Source: Alphaproteobacteria bacterium (GTDB lineage Bacteria > Pseudomonadota > Alphaproteobacteria > Caulobacterales > Caulobacteraceae). From it: a DNA stretch of 43,042 bases. Every line of letters begins with the position of its first letter. Position 1 is the stretch's first letter. The translations under genes and the position numbers were made by a program. Where the stretch lies: the NCBI GenBank assembly GCA_018820665.1, contig JAHJNW010000140.1, forward strand, positions 1 to 43,042, given 5' to 3'. The notes beneath the pieces are model-generated. The model ran no database searches and had not been told where the DNA came from. It saw only the letters and a list, made by a program, of their open reading frames with translations. Of the stretch, positions 9,112 through 20,369 are shown piece by piece.

Positions 9112-10353
9112 TCAGGCCGACTGGGCGTGGACGGGCGCGGCGGAGCCGACCGGCGCGACCGTGACCGGTTCGACCTTCACCGCCGCGGCCCGCTTGCTGT
9201 TCCAGGTCGAGACGCACGGCACCTTGGTCAGGTCGGCGCGGTGGGCGTAGCGGCGGGCGATCTCGGTGACGTCCTGCATCAACCCCTCGGCCAGGGTGAT
9301 CGGCTTGAGGCCCAGCTCGCGGAACTGGTCGTTGGCCACGACCAGCTCGTTCTCGTCGGCTTCCTGACGCGGGTTGGGCACATTGTGCACCTCGGCGCCG
9401 GTCATGCCGGCGATCAGGGCGGCGAGGTCGCGGACCCGACGGCTTTCGGTCATCTGGTTCAGGATCTTGACCCGGTCGCCGGCCTTCGGCGGGTTCTTCA
9501 GCGCCAGTTCGACGCAGCGCACCGTATCCTGGATGTGGATGAAGGCCCGCGTCTGGCCGCCCGTGCCGTGCACCGTCAGCGGATAGCCGACCGCCGCCTG
9601 CATCAGGAAGCGGTTCAGCACCGTGCCGTAGTCGCCGTCATAGTCGAAGCGGTTGATCAGCCGCTCGTCCTGGCGCGTCTCCTCGGTCTGGGCCCCCCAG
9701 ACGATGCCCTGGTGCAGGTCGGTGATCCGCACGCCGTCGTTCTTGGCGTAGAACTGGAACAGCAGGGCGTCCTGGGTCTTGGTCATGTGGTAGATCGAGC
9801 CGGGGTTCGGCGGGAACAGGATCTCCTGCTCGGCGGGCCCGAAATCGGTGTCGACCGTGACCTTCAGATAGCCTTCAGGGATTCGCAGACCGGCGGTGGT
9901 GTAGCCGTAGACGCCCATGGTCCCGAGGTGGGCCAGGTGCACGTCCAGCCCGCTTTCGACGATCGCGGCGAGCAGGTGGTTGGTGGCGTTCAGGTTGTTG
10001 TCGACCGTGTACAGCTTGTGCCGCGCCGACTTCATGGAATAGGGCGCTGCGCGCTGTTCAGCGAAGTGGACGACGCTGTCCGGCTTCCAGTCCTTGATCA
10101 GGGCGACGAGGCGGTCGAACTCCTTGCCGACCGTCATGTTGACGAAGTCGATGGTCCGGCCCGACACTTCTTTCCATGCGGCGATCCGCTCGCCCATGGT
10201 CCGGATCGGGGTCAGGGACTGGACCTCCAGCTCGTTGTCGATGTTGCGCCGGCTCAGATTGTCGACGACCAGCACGTCCCAGCCTCTCGCCGACAGGTGC
10301 AGGGCCGTCGGCCAGCCGCAGAATCCATCGCCGCCCAGAACCAGTACGCGCAT
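9112..10353 (-). CDS. sqdB: UDP-sulfoquinovose synthase
   Basis: A 413-residue extended SDR protein matching SqdB/SQD1. This enzyme converts UDP-glucose and sulfite to UDP-sulfoquinovose, the headgroup donor of sulfolipid. Diagnostic features: the nucleotide-binding GGDGFCGWP loop; LSRRNIDNELEVQSLTPI; HFAEQRAAPYSM; the GTMGVYG strand with Thr145; and the Tyr188-x-x-x-Lys192 pair (YHMTK). The Thr/Tyr/Lys arrangement agrees with the plant enzyme. The QGIVWGAQTEET and RAFIHIQDT segments are also typical. The last 40 residues are a low-complexity Ala/Val/Pro tail. No sulfolipid glycosyltransferase (SqdX/SqdD type) is nearby. A consensus-like promoter lies just upstream. Confidence 0.9.
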   Translation of the reverse strand: MRVLVLGGDGFCGWPTALHLSARGWDVLVVDNLSRRNIDNELEVQSLTPIRTMGERIAAWKEVSGRTIDFVNMTVGKEFDRLVALIKDWKPDSVVHFAEQRAAPYSMKSARHKLYTVDNNLNATNHLLAAIVESGLDVHLAHLGTMGVYGYTTAGLRIPEGYLKVTVDTDFGPAEQEILFPPNPGSIYHMTKTQDALLFQFYAKNDGVRITDLHQGIVWGAQTEETRQDERLINRFDYDGDYGTVLNRFLMQAAVGYPLTVHGTGGQTRAFIHIQDTVRCVELALKNPPKAGDRVKILNQMTESRRVRDLAALIAGMTGAEVHNVPNPRQEADENELVVANDQFRELGLKPITLAEGLMQDVTEIARRYAHRADLTKVPCVSTWNSKRAAAVKVEPVTVAPVGSAAPVHAQSA

Positions 10354-10381
10354 CCGTTCATCCCTCGTGTGATCCGTTCCC

Positions 10382-10409
10382 TGCCTAGCCGATGGCGGCG
10401 GCGGGTCAA
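10382..10409 (-). promoter_or_regulatory. Promoter of sqdB
   Basis: On the minus strand TTGACC (10409-10404), a 16-base spacer and TAGGCA (10387-10382) lie 28 bases before the sqdB ATG at 10353. This is a good -35 and a fair -10 in Caulobacter-like spacing, so the SDR pair starts here independently of the GNAT gene upstream. Confidence 0.55.
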
Positions 10410-10446
10410 AGCTCGGGCGTTCAACGCGCGAGCGGGCCGTTCGGGC

Positions 10447-10986
10447 TCAGCTTCGCGCGCGGGCGCGCCACTGGTCCCGGCTCTGGCCCCAGCGGTCGAT
10501 TTGCACGCCGTCGAACGGCGGCGGCAGCTGCGTCGGGCCGAGGTTGCGCGATCCCAGCCGTTCGGCGAGGCGTTGGGACGGCCTGTTGTCCGGGGCGATG
10601 CAGTGGATGACATCGGTCCAGCCGAGCGTATCGAAGGCGTAGTCGATCGTGGCCGTGGCTGCCTCCAGACCATAACCCTTGCCCTGGGCGTCGGGATGAA
10701 GGCCCCAGCCGACCTCGGTTCCGGGCCAGCCCAGCGGCGCCCACGGCCCGATCCGGCCCAGCCACAGGCCGGTGTCGCGCTCGATCAGCGAGAACATGGC
10801 CACGCCGGTCAGGCTCCAGGCCCCGGCCATGGTCATGAAGCCGCGCCAGGCGGACTCGGCCGGCTGCGGCCCGCCGAGGAATTTGGCCGCCTCGGGATCG
10901 GCCATCATCTCCGCCCAGCGCGGAAAATCGCCCATCGTCTGCGGGCGAAGGGTCAGGCGGGCGGTCTCGATCACCGGTCCGGTCAC
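10447..10986 (-). CDS. GNAT-family N-acetyltransferase (RimJ/RimL type)
   Basis: A 179-residue acetyl-CoA-dependent N-acetyltransferase of the RimJ/RimL subgroup. The opening ETARLTLRPQTMGDFP and the acetyl-CoA-binding loop GWGLHPDAQGKGYGLEA (about 92-108) are diagnostic. DVIHCIAPDNRPSQRLAERLG supplies the typical beta-bulge and last helix. The acceptor could be a protein N-terminus or a small amine and cannot be told from sequence. The start is GTG at 10986, overlapping the thpR stop (GTGA), so it is translated from the thpR transcript. Confidence 0.9.
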   Translation of the reverse strand: MTGPVIETARLTLRPQTMGDFPRWAEMMADPEAAKFLGGPQPAESAWRGFMTMAGAWSLTGVAMFSLIERDTGLWLGRIGPWAPLGWPGTEVGWGLHPDAQGKGYGLEAATATIDYAFDTLGWTDVIHCIAPDNRPSQRLAERLGSRNLGPTQLPPPFDGVQIDRWGQSRDQWRARARS

Positions 10987-11522
10987 AGCGGATACTCCTG
11001 CTCAAGCTGATAGCGGCTGCCGTCCGGGGTCAGGACGCTGGACCACAGGCCGAAGCTGTGGGCGCGGATCGGCGGGGAATGCAGCAGGTTATGGCCGGTG
11101 ACCCACGCGCCGATGCGGTCCGGATTGGTCTGGGGCTTGAGGTAGGCCAGGGTGACGTGCGGGCGGTAGACGCGGCGCTCCATCACCACCCCGGCCCGCT
11201 CGCCGGCGGCGCGGCAGCGCCCGGCCAGCACCGACAGCCGCTCATTGGCCTCGATCCCGGCCCACAGGGTGTGGCTGCGATGGGAATCGCCGAAGGCCCC
11301 GACGCCGCGCAGGGTGAAGTCGAACGGCCCGCCGGCGGCGGCGCGGTTGAGCTCAGCGGCCAGGTCGTCGGCGCGGCGCTCCTCGATCTCGCCATAGAAG
11401 GCGAGGGTCAGGTGCAGCTGATCCCGCGCCCGCCATTTGGCCCCGGGAAGGCCGGACTGACGGCGCTCGAGCGTGTCGGCGACGTCGTCGGGGATCGGCA
11501 GGGCGGCGAACAGGCGGATCAT
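10983..11522 (-). CDS. thpR: RNA 2',3'-cyclic phosphodiesterase
   Basis: A 179-residue member of the 2H phosphoesterase superfamily, ThpR/LigT group, which opens 2',3'-cyclic phosphate ends of RNA. The two catalytic His-x-Thr motifs are His37-Leu-Thr39 (HLTLAFYGEI) and His122-Val-Thr124 (HVTLAYLK). The N-terminus MIRLFAALPIPDDV is typical, so the ATG at 11522 is chosen over an upstream in-frame start at 11579. It is the first gene of a two-gene unit with the GNAT gene and diverges from the Bax inhibitor gene across a 126-bp gap. Confidence 0.92.
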   Translation of the reverse strand: MIRLFAALPIPDDVADTLERRQSGLPGAKWRARDQLHLTLAFYGEIEERRADDLAAELNRAAAGGPFDFTLRGVGAFGDSHRSHTLWAGIEANERLSVLAGRCRAAGERAGVVMERRVYRPHVTLAYLKPQTNPDRIGAWVTGHNLLHSPPIRAHSFGLWSSVLTPDGSRYQLEQEYPL

Positions 11523-11570
11523 GCGACCGTTCGTAGCGGCTGAAACCCGACCACCCAAGTCCGGTTTTCC

Positions 11571-11599
11571 TTGCGTCAACGGGACTCGACCCCGATATT
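11571..11599 (+). promoter_or_regulatory. Promoter of the Bax inhibitor gene
   Basis: TTGCGT (11571-11576), a 17-base spacer and GATATT (11594-11599) form a plausible housekeeping promoter. The transcript would begin near 11606. Its leader would start with a perfect 7-bp hairpin GCCGGGA-tca-TCCCGGC (11610-11626), followed by the AAGGAG ribosome site at 11631-11636. Confidence 0.5.
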
Positions 11600-11648
11600 T
11601 GACCGGACAGCCGGGATCATCCCGGCGAACAAGGAGAACGAACTCGCG

Positions 11649-12410
11649 ATGAGCGACTTCAACAACGGCTATGCCCGGCCGCTTCCCCAGTCCGCCGACA
11701 TGTCGGTGGATGCGGGTCTGCGCAGCTTCATGCTGGGCGTCTACAACAAGGTGGCGCTGGGTCTGCTGGTGTCGGCGGTCCTCGCCTGGGTCACCGGCTC
11801 GGTGCCGGCGGTGCGCGACCTGCTGTTCGCGACCCAGGTGTTCCCGGACGGCGTGACCCGCCTGACCGGCTACACCATGCTGGGCATGATCGTGGCCTTC
11901 TCGCCGCTGGTCGTGCTGCTGGGGTCCAACTTCGTGATGAAGAACCCGACTGCGGGCGGCGCGAGCGGTCTGTACTGGCTGATCGTGGCCCTGATCGGCG
12001 CCTCGATGGGCACGGTGGTGCTGATCTATACCGGCGCTTCGGTGGTGCAGACCTTCCTGATCACGGCCGCCGCCTTCGGTGGTCTGAGCCTGTTCGGCTA
12101 TACGACCAAGAAGGACCTGACCGGCATCGGCAGCTTCCTGATCATGGGCGTGATCGGCCTGATCATCGCCTCGGTGGTCAACATGTTCCTGCAGAGCGGC
12201 ATGATGCAGATGATCATCAGCATCGCCGGCGTGCTGATCTTCGCCGGCCTGACCGCCTATGACACCCAGCGGCTGAAGATGACCTACTACGCCCTCGGCG
12301 GAAACCAGACCGCCATGAGCGTGGCCACCAGCTACGGCGCGCTGAGCCTGTACATCAACTTCATCAACATGTTCCAGTTTCTGCTGATGCTGTTTGGCGG
12401 GCGGCGCTAA
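11649..12410 (+). CDS. Bax inhibitor-1/YccA family membrane protein
   Basis: A 253-residue inner-membrane protein of the TMBIM/BI-1 family (E. coli YbhL/YccA relatives). About seven hydrophobic helices are visible from residue 35 on. The family signature falls near residues 195-215 (FAGLTAYDTQRLK), followed by the last helix SLYINFINMFQFLLMLFG. The acidic pair of the BI-1 pore is represented by the Asp in AYDTQ. Members are linked to calcium leak and protease control at the membrane; the function here is inferred. The start is the ATG at 11649 behind AAGGAG, with a 12-base spacing. Earlier in-frame starts have no ribosome site. Confidence 0.93.
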   Translation: MSDFNNGYARPLPQSADMSVDAGLRSFMLGVYNKVALGLLVSAVLAWVTGSVPAVRDLLFATQVFPDGVTRLTGYTMLGMIVAFSPLVVLLGSNFVMKNPTAGGASGLYWLIVALIGASMGTVVLIYTGASVVQTFLITAAAFGGLSLFGYTTKKDLTGIGSFLIMGVIGLIIASVVNMFLQSGMMQMIISIAGVLIFAGLTAYDTQRLKMTYYALGGNQTAMSVATSYGALSLYINFINMFQFLLMLFGGRR

Positions 12411-12414
12411 GCGG

Positions 12415-12484
12415 GCGCTATCGGGCGGGACGCGGTCCCGCGCTGCTTGAGCGCCCCGGCCTCAAGTAGCGCGCAGCGCGATAG
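12415..12484 (+). other. Structured 3' region after the Bax inhibitor gene
   Basis: Between the stop codon and the terminator is a three-way stem arrangement. An outer stem CTATCG/CGATAG (12418-12423 with 12479-12484) encloses two hairpins. The first is GGGAC-gcg-GTCCC (12427-12439). The second is a 12-base arm GCGCTGCTTGAG paired with CTCAAGTAGCGC (12440-12451 and 12461-12472) with one mismatch. The nesting looks non-random but could also be a repeat-type palindrome element. Confidence 0.45.
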
Positions 12485-12496
12485 GCCAACAAAGAG

Positions 12497-12527
12497 AGGC
12501 CCCGGCGGAAACGCCGGGGCCTTTTCT
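12497..12527 (+). terminator. Rho-independent terminator
   Basis: A perfect 11-bp stem AGGCCCCGGCG/CGCCGGGGCCT (12497-12507 and 12512-12522) with a GAAA tetraloop is followed by TTTCT. It ends the Bax inhibitor transcript. Because the convergent DUF2794 gene stops at 12526, the same hairpin probably also serves that gene, although its T-run in that direction is interrupted (CTCTCTTTG). Confidence 0.9.
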
Positions 12528-12858
12528 ATTCGACGACGCTGAACCGGCGGCTGTCGAAGACTCGCAGGACCTGGGGCAGTTCGCGGCCGCGCCGCAGCAC
12601 CACGCCGCCCTCGCCGATGACCGCCCACTGCCCCTGTTTGAGGCGCAGGGCCGGGCGTTTCTCGATGCGATAGGCGGGGGCGTCGCCCGAGCGGCGGAAG
12701 ACCGCGAACTCGGCCACGTCGCGGTGCCCGACCATGGCGTAGTCGCGCCATTCCCCGGCAGCCACCATCCGGCCGTAGACCCTGAGGATCAGGTCCAGTT
12801 CGCGCCGGTCGAAGAAGACCGGACCGGACTGCGGCTGCAAATCGGCGGCGTCGCTCAT
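12526..12858 (-). CDS. DUF2794 family protein
   Basis: A 110-residue protein of the alphaproteobacterial DUF2794 family, function unknown. The family landmarks are FFDRRELDLILRVYGRMVAAG, EWRDYAMVGHRDVAEFAVFRR and YRIEKRPALRLKQGQWAVI. It has no signal peptide or membrane segment. The ATG at 12858 matches the family start; the frame stays open to 12939 but that part has no family resemblance. It is a single gene on the minus strand, sharing a bidirectional terminator with the Bax inhibitor gene. Confidence 0.88.
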   Translation of the reverse strand: MSDAADLQPQSGPVFFDRRELDLILRVYGRMVAAGEWRDYAMVGHRDVAEFAVFRRSGDAPAYRIEKRPALRLKQGQWAVIGEGGVVLRRGRELPQVLRVFDSRRFSVVE

Positions 12859-13126
12859 GCTTCGAAGGTAGGCCGACCGTCCGGAAACGCCAGAGCTTTC
12901 ACCGTCGCGACACAGCGATCGTCGTGCCCCGAACGCCACTCGTCCAAGAAATCGTCCGGGCCACGAAAACGCCGCTGTTCCGCCCTTCGTCCGCCCCCTT
13001 GGGGGCCGACACCGGATGCATCGGCCTGTCGGAGTTCGGAGCGATCCCGGATCCTGAACAGCCCCCCCAGCCCCCCTGGATCATTCCACGAAGGGCTCCG
13101 GCGGGCCGATGCTTCCTCCAAGCGAG

Positions 13127-13171
13127 ACGCCCGCTCCGCCACCCTCCCCCCTCCGGCCGAGCGGGCGTTTT
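13127..13171 (+). terminator. Terminator-like hairpin
   Basis: A perfect 10-bp stem ACGCCCGCTC/GAGCGGGCGT (13127-13136 and 13159-13168), with a 22-base C-rich loop, is followed on the plus strand by TTTTGTTGT. No plus-strand gene precedes it. On the minus strand, where the htrA gene ends at 13197, it is followed only by CTCGCTTGG. It either weakly ends the htrA transcript or ends an unannotated rightward RNA. The rest of 12859-13196 holds a GCCCCC-tt-GGGGGC palindrome near 12990 and nothing else I can assign. Confidence 0.5.
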
Positions 13172-13196
13172 GTTGTCTGGCGTCCGGGCCCCGCGG

Positions 13197-14528
13197 TCAG
13201 GGCAGGCTGATCTCGACCGGCTCGGCGTCCCGCATCACCGACAGAATGCGCTGGCCGTCGCCCCCAAGGGCGGCCGCGAGGCTGTCCAGCCCGGCCACGG
13301 GGCTGTCGTCGATCAGACGGATGATGTCTCCGGCCTGCAGGCCGGCGCCAGCCGCGACCGAGCCGCCCTCGACCGCGAACACCAGCAGGCCGTCGGCCCC
13401 GACCCGGGCGCTCAGGCCGCGCGCGATCACGACCTCGGCGCCCCGCACGACCGGACGGTCGCCCGGCGCCTCGACGGTCAGGGTCGCCCGACCTTCGCGG
13501 CCGTCGCGCAGATAGACGACCTGGACCTCGGTGCCGGGCTCGGCGATGCCGATCGTCGCGGCCACCGTGCCGGCGTTGGACACCGGCCGGTTCTGGATGC
13601 GCCGGACCACGTCGCCGCGCTGCAGGCCGGCCGCCTCGGCGGAGGAGCCGGGGGCGACGTTCTCGACCACCGCGCCGCGCACGATGCCGAGACCGAGGTC
13701 GCGCGACCGTTCGGCGTTGAGCGAGCCGAGGATGGCGCCGGTCGAGCCGCGTTTGACCTCGCCCACGCTGCGCAGCTGGCCGACCACATACATCAGGATG
13801 CGGCTGGGGACGGCGAAGGCGATGCCGTCGTTGCCGCCGCCGCCGCCCGACAGGATCGAGGTGTTGATGCCGATCAGCCGGCCGCGGCTGTCCAGCAGCG
13901 GGCCGCCCGAGTTGCCGGAGTTCACCGCCGCGTCGGTCTGGATATAGTCCTCGATCCGGTCGCCCATGCCCGAGCGCCCGAGACCGGAGATCACCCCCAT
14001 GGTCAGGGTCTGGTCGAGGCCGAGGGGGTAGCCGACGGCGAAGGCCAGATCGCCGGTGCGCAGCTGGTCGGAGTCGACCACCTCGATCTGGGAAAGGCCG
14101 CTGGCGTCGAACTTGAGAACGGCCAGGTCGGTGGCCTTGTCGGCGCCCACCAGGACGGCGTCGAAGATGCGGCCGTCGGTCAGGTCGACGGTGAATTTCC
14201 GTCCGCCCTCGACCACGTGATTGTTGGTGACGACGATGCCCTCGCGGGCGTCGATGATGGCGCCGGAGCCGCTGGAGACCGGACGCGGCTCGTTGTCGCC
14301 CGAACTGGGCCCCTCCGACTGGCCGAGGGTGGTGACCTGGACCACGGCGGGCAGCGCCCGTTCCAAGCCCTCGGCGAAGCTGAAGACGCCGCGCCGGGCG
14401 TCGTAAGGGATCGGGCCCTGGGGTGTCGACTGGGCCACGGCCGCGGTCGCGCCCATCAGGGGAACGGCCATGGCCAGCGCCAGTATCGACAGGCCGTGGG
14501 CCCGGTGGGTGGAACGCCGCATCGCCAA
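13197..14528 (-). CDS. HtrA/DegP-type periplasmic serine protease
   Basis: A 443-residue S1C-family protease with a Sec signal peptide (hydrophobic core ILALAMAVPLMG, cleavage near AVAQS). The trypsin-like domain carries the triad His104 (VTNNHVVEGG), Asp134 (KATDLAVLKFD) and Ser207 (NSGNSGGPLLD). Two PDZ domains follow, about 265-345 and 360-440; the first carries the LQRGDVV carboxylate-binding turn and the second LQAGDII. It degrades or refolds damaged envelope proteins. It is the last gene of a minus-strand set with a histidine kinase (21-bp gap) and response regulator. That context recalls Cpx/DegP-type envelope-stress control, an inference from gene order. Confidence 0.93.
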   Translation of the reverse strand: MAMRRSTHRAHGLSILALAMAVPLMGATAAVAQSTPQGPIPYDARRGVFSFAEGLERALPAVVQVTTLGQSEGPSSGDNEPRPVSSGSGAIIDAREGIVVTNNHVVEGGRKFTVDLTDGRIFDAVLVGADKATDLAVLKFDASGLSQIEVVDSDQLRTGDLAFAVGYPLGLDQTLTMGVISGLGRSGMGDRIEDYIQTDAAVNSGNSGGPLLDSRGRLIGINTSILSGGGGGNDGIAFAVPSRILMYVVGQLRSVGEVKRGSTGAILGSLNAERSRDLGLGIVRGAVVENVAPGSSAEAAGLQRGDVVRRIQNRPVSNAGTVAATIGIAEPGTEVQVVYLRDGREGRATLTVEAPGDRPVVRGAEVVIARGLSARVGADGLLVFAVEGGSVAAGAGLQAGDIIRLIDDSPVAGLDSLAAALGGDGQRILSVMRDAEPVEISLP

Positions 14529-14549
14529 TCCTCTGTATCTGGAGCGACC

Positions 14550-15977
14550 CTAGCGCGAGAAAAGGGCCGTGACGACAGCGCCCGGACGACCATCATCGAT
14601 GGTCATGGCGGCGCCATGGCGCTTGAGGATCGCCCGCACGAAGGCCAGGCCCATCCCGTGGCTGTCGGGACCGTCCCCCGACGCGCCGCCGCGCGGCTGA
14701 ATCGCGGTGAAGCCGGGGCCCTGGTCGGCGACGATCAGGACCGGCCGACCTTCACGCTGGCCGACCGTCAGGTTCACCACGCCCCCGTCCGGCGAGAATT
14801 TCACGGCGTTGTCGACCAGATTGGTCACCGCCCGCTGCAGCAGGGAGTGGACCCCAAGCACCGACACGGCCTCGCCCTCGAGCCGGATGGCGACGTCGCG
14901 CTCGTCGGCCAGCGGCTGGTAGAGGTCGGCGGCCTGGGCCGCCAACTGGTCCAGCCGCACGGCGTCGAACACCCAGGCCTCGCCGTCGCGCAGGGCCATG
15001 GCCTCGTTCATTGAGCGGGTGATGCGGGCCAGATCGGACAGGGCCTCGTCGACCAGGGTTCGCGCCTCGGGCGTGGCCGCTGTGGCCCGAAGCCGTTCGA
15101 GGCGGACGGAGGCCCGGGCCAGCGGCGTGCGAAAGTCGTGCGCCAGCTGGTCCGCCGAGTCCCTGAGCCAGCTCAGCAGCTCGTCCAGCCGGTCGAGGGT
15201 GCGGTTCACATGGCCGGTTAGTTCGCTCAGCTCGGGCGCCACCGCGGTCTCCGGGGCGCGCACGGAGAAGTCGCCGACCGCGGCGCGGTCGAGGACGCGG
15301 CTGACTCCGGCGACGGCCTGGGTCAGGCGGCGGCGTGACATGGCGGCGGCGGCGAGACCGATGACCAGAAGCAGCAGTCCCGTCGCGATGACGGCGGCCA
15401 CTGCCCAGCCCCAGGCCTGGCCGGAGCGGTCGACGACCCGGCCGACGGCGATGTCGAGCGCGCCGAACGGCCGCCGCACCACCACCACCGCGACCGCCCG
15501 CGACGGACACAGCACGCCCGCGCCGAGGCGCACGACATGCACGTCCTCGCCCAATCGACCGAGGCGCTGGCCCGGCGCCGCCAGCGCCGCCAGTCCGGCC
15601 GGCTTGCCGACCGGCGGGCGGATGAAGCGGACCCCGGCGCCGCCGCGGCCGGTGCGGCAGGTCTCCTCCAGCGTTCGGGCCTCGCGGGCCGGGCCGCTCT
15701 GGAAGGCGCTGAGCCAGGCCGACAACCACGCCGCGTCCGCCTCGGTCAGGGCCTCGGCCGACAGGCTGGCCTCCGAGCCCAGTTTCGAGACCATGGCGCC
15801 GTAGTCGTCGAGCGCCGCCAGCGCCGCCTTCTCGCGCTGGTCCATGCGCACGGCGGCGCCGGTGACCAGCAGAGAGCCGGAGAGGGCCAAGGCCGCCAGC
15901 GCGCCCATGACGGCGGCTAGCTGGGTCGAGCTTCGTCGGGCCAGCCAGCCTGCCGGGCCCGGGCGTGGTCCAGCCAT
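14550..15977 (-). CDS. Membrane sensor histidine kinase
   Basis: A 475-residue EnvZ-like kinase. TM1 is about residues 20-43 and TM2 about 190-212, flanking an extracytoplasmic domain of about 145 residues. That domain contains exactly two cysteines, Cys107 and Cys157, which could pair. A HAMP domain follows (about 213-265), then the HisKA box QLAHDFRTPLARAS with His280. The ATPase domain has LVDNAVKFSP, DQGPGF and GMGLAFVRAILKRHG. It lies 7 bp downstream of the response regulator gene and 21 bp upstream of htrA, so the three form one unit. The stimulus is unknown; periplasmic redox state or misfolding is a guess from the cysteines and the neighbour. Confidence 0.93.
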   Translation of the reverse strand: MAGPRPGPAGWLARRSSTQLAAVMGALAALALSGSLLVTGAAVRMDQREKAALAALDDYGAMVSKLGSEASLSAEALTEADAAWLSAWLSAFQSGPAREARTLEETCRTGRGGAGVRFIRPPVGKPAGLAALAAPGQRLGRLGEDVHVVRLGAGVLCPSRAVAVVVVRRPFGALDIAVGRVVDRSGQAWGWAVAAVIATGLLLLVIGLAAAAMSRRRLTQAVAGVSRVLDRAAVGDFSVRAPETAVAPELSELTGHVNRTLDRLDELLSWLRDSADQLAHDFRTPLARASVRLERLRATAATPEARTLVDEALSDLARITRSMNEAMALRDGEAWVFDAVRLDQLAAQAADLYQPLADERDVAIRLEGEAVSVLGVHSLLQRAVTNLVDNAVKFSPDGGVVNLTVGQREGRPVLIVADQGPGFTAIQPRGGASGDGPDSHGMGLAFVRAILKRHGAAMTIDDGRPGAVVTALFSR

Positions 15978-15984
15978 GTCCGGC

Positions 15985-16785
15985 TCAGCCCGCCGTCGAG
16001 AGGTCGCGGAAGACCAGGCTCTGGCTCCGCGCCGGGACGATCAGCGGATGCAGGTCCTCGCCCAGTTCGGGGGTCTGGTCCCTGAGCCGACGGCGCAGGG
16101 CGCTGATGCGCGCGTCGATGACGTTGACGAAATTGTCGGGCAGGAATTTCCACTCCACCCAGCAGCGATCCCACAGCATGGTCTTGGTCACCGGCTGGCC
16201 GCGTGCGGCCATCAGTTCGGCGACGATGGCGAACTCCAGCGGCGACAGGTCGATCAGCCGGCTCTCGCCGTCGGCCAGATCCAACTTCAGGGTGCGGGCG
16301 CCCGGCGACAGGCGGAAGGGGCCGTTGACCAGCTCGGCGCCGGCCGGACGGGCCCGGCGCGCGGCGCGGCGCAGCTGGGCGGCGATGCGGGCCAGCAGCT
16401 CCTCGTCGCCGACCGGCTTGGCCAGATAGTCGTCGGCCCCGCCCAGCAGGCCCTCGACCTTCTGCCGCTCGCCGCCAAGCGCGGTCAGCATCAGGGCCGG
16501 AGCGTCCGAGGATGTCCCGTGGCCGGCGCGCAGCCGTTTCAGCATCTCCAGCCCGTCCATGCCGGCGGTGAGCCGGTCGAGGATCAGGACGTCGTAGGGC
16601 ACGTCGATGGCCGCCGCGAGCGCCGTCTCGCCCGCCTCGAACCGGTCGACGGTCTCGAAGCCGGCCGCTGTCAGCCGTTCGGCCACATGGTCGGCGAGGG
16701 CCGGATCGTCCTCGAGCAGCAGGGCGCGGCGGCCAGCGAACACCGGGCCGAGGCGGGCGAAGGGATCGTCGTCCTGGGTCGTCAT
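15985..16785 (-). CDS. OmpR-family response regulator
   Basis: A 266-residue regulator (from the ATG at 16785). The receiver has the acid pair in LLLEDDPAL, phospho-Asp70 in DVLILDRLTAGMDG, Thr101 and Lys123 (YLAKPVG). The winged-helix DNA-binding domain (about 140-255) includes LSPLEFAIVAELMAARGQPV and the recognition helix FVNVIDARISALRRRLRD. The position after the phospho-Asp is Arg-Leu rather than the common xx-Pro, as in several Caulobacteraceae regulators. It is the first gene of the regulator, kinase, HtrA unit. A longer in-frame start at 16815 adds an Arg-rich stretch and is less likely. Confidence 0.92.
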   Translation of the reverse strand: MTTQDDDPFARLGPVFAGRRALLLEDDPALADHVAERLTAAGFETVDRFEAGETALAAAIDVPYDVLILDRLTAGMDGLEMLKRLRAGHGTSSDAPALMLTALGGERQKVEGLLGGADDYLAKPVGDEELLARIAAQLRRAARRARPAGAELVNGPFRLSPGARTLKLDLADGESRLIDLSPLEFAIVAELMAARGQPVTKTMLWDRCWVEWKFLPDNFVNVIDARISALRRRLRDQTPELGEDLHPLIVPARSQSLVFRDLSTAG

Positions 16786-16916
16786 CTCCACGCCTGCACT
16801 CCGCCGTCGCCTCACGTTAGGGCGCCGATGCCGAATGACAACGCCGCCGCTGTCGCTCTCTAGTCCGAGCGGAGAGGGACAGAGGCTGATCGTTCCTGAC
16901 GGTCAGCCCCGCTTGC

Positions 16917-20222
<3,306 letters not shown>

Positions 20223-20369
20223 GTCTTCATCCCCGAACAGACGGACGTCTTGCGCCGCCCGCCGGCTGTCGCGTCCTGCTGGAAGGACTAGAGGAGGTTT
20301 GGGCGCGGCGGCAAGTCCGGCCGGAAGGCCCGGGTCCAGCCTTGGGCGCGGCCTGAACGACATGACGGG

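Noticed and set aside
12855..13142. A 95-codon minus-strand frame whose stop overlaps the DUF2794 start (ATGA)
   Set aside because: It has no ribosome site or family resemblance, spans two palindromes, and the overlap arises simply because ATGA contains a stop; kept as non-coding.
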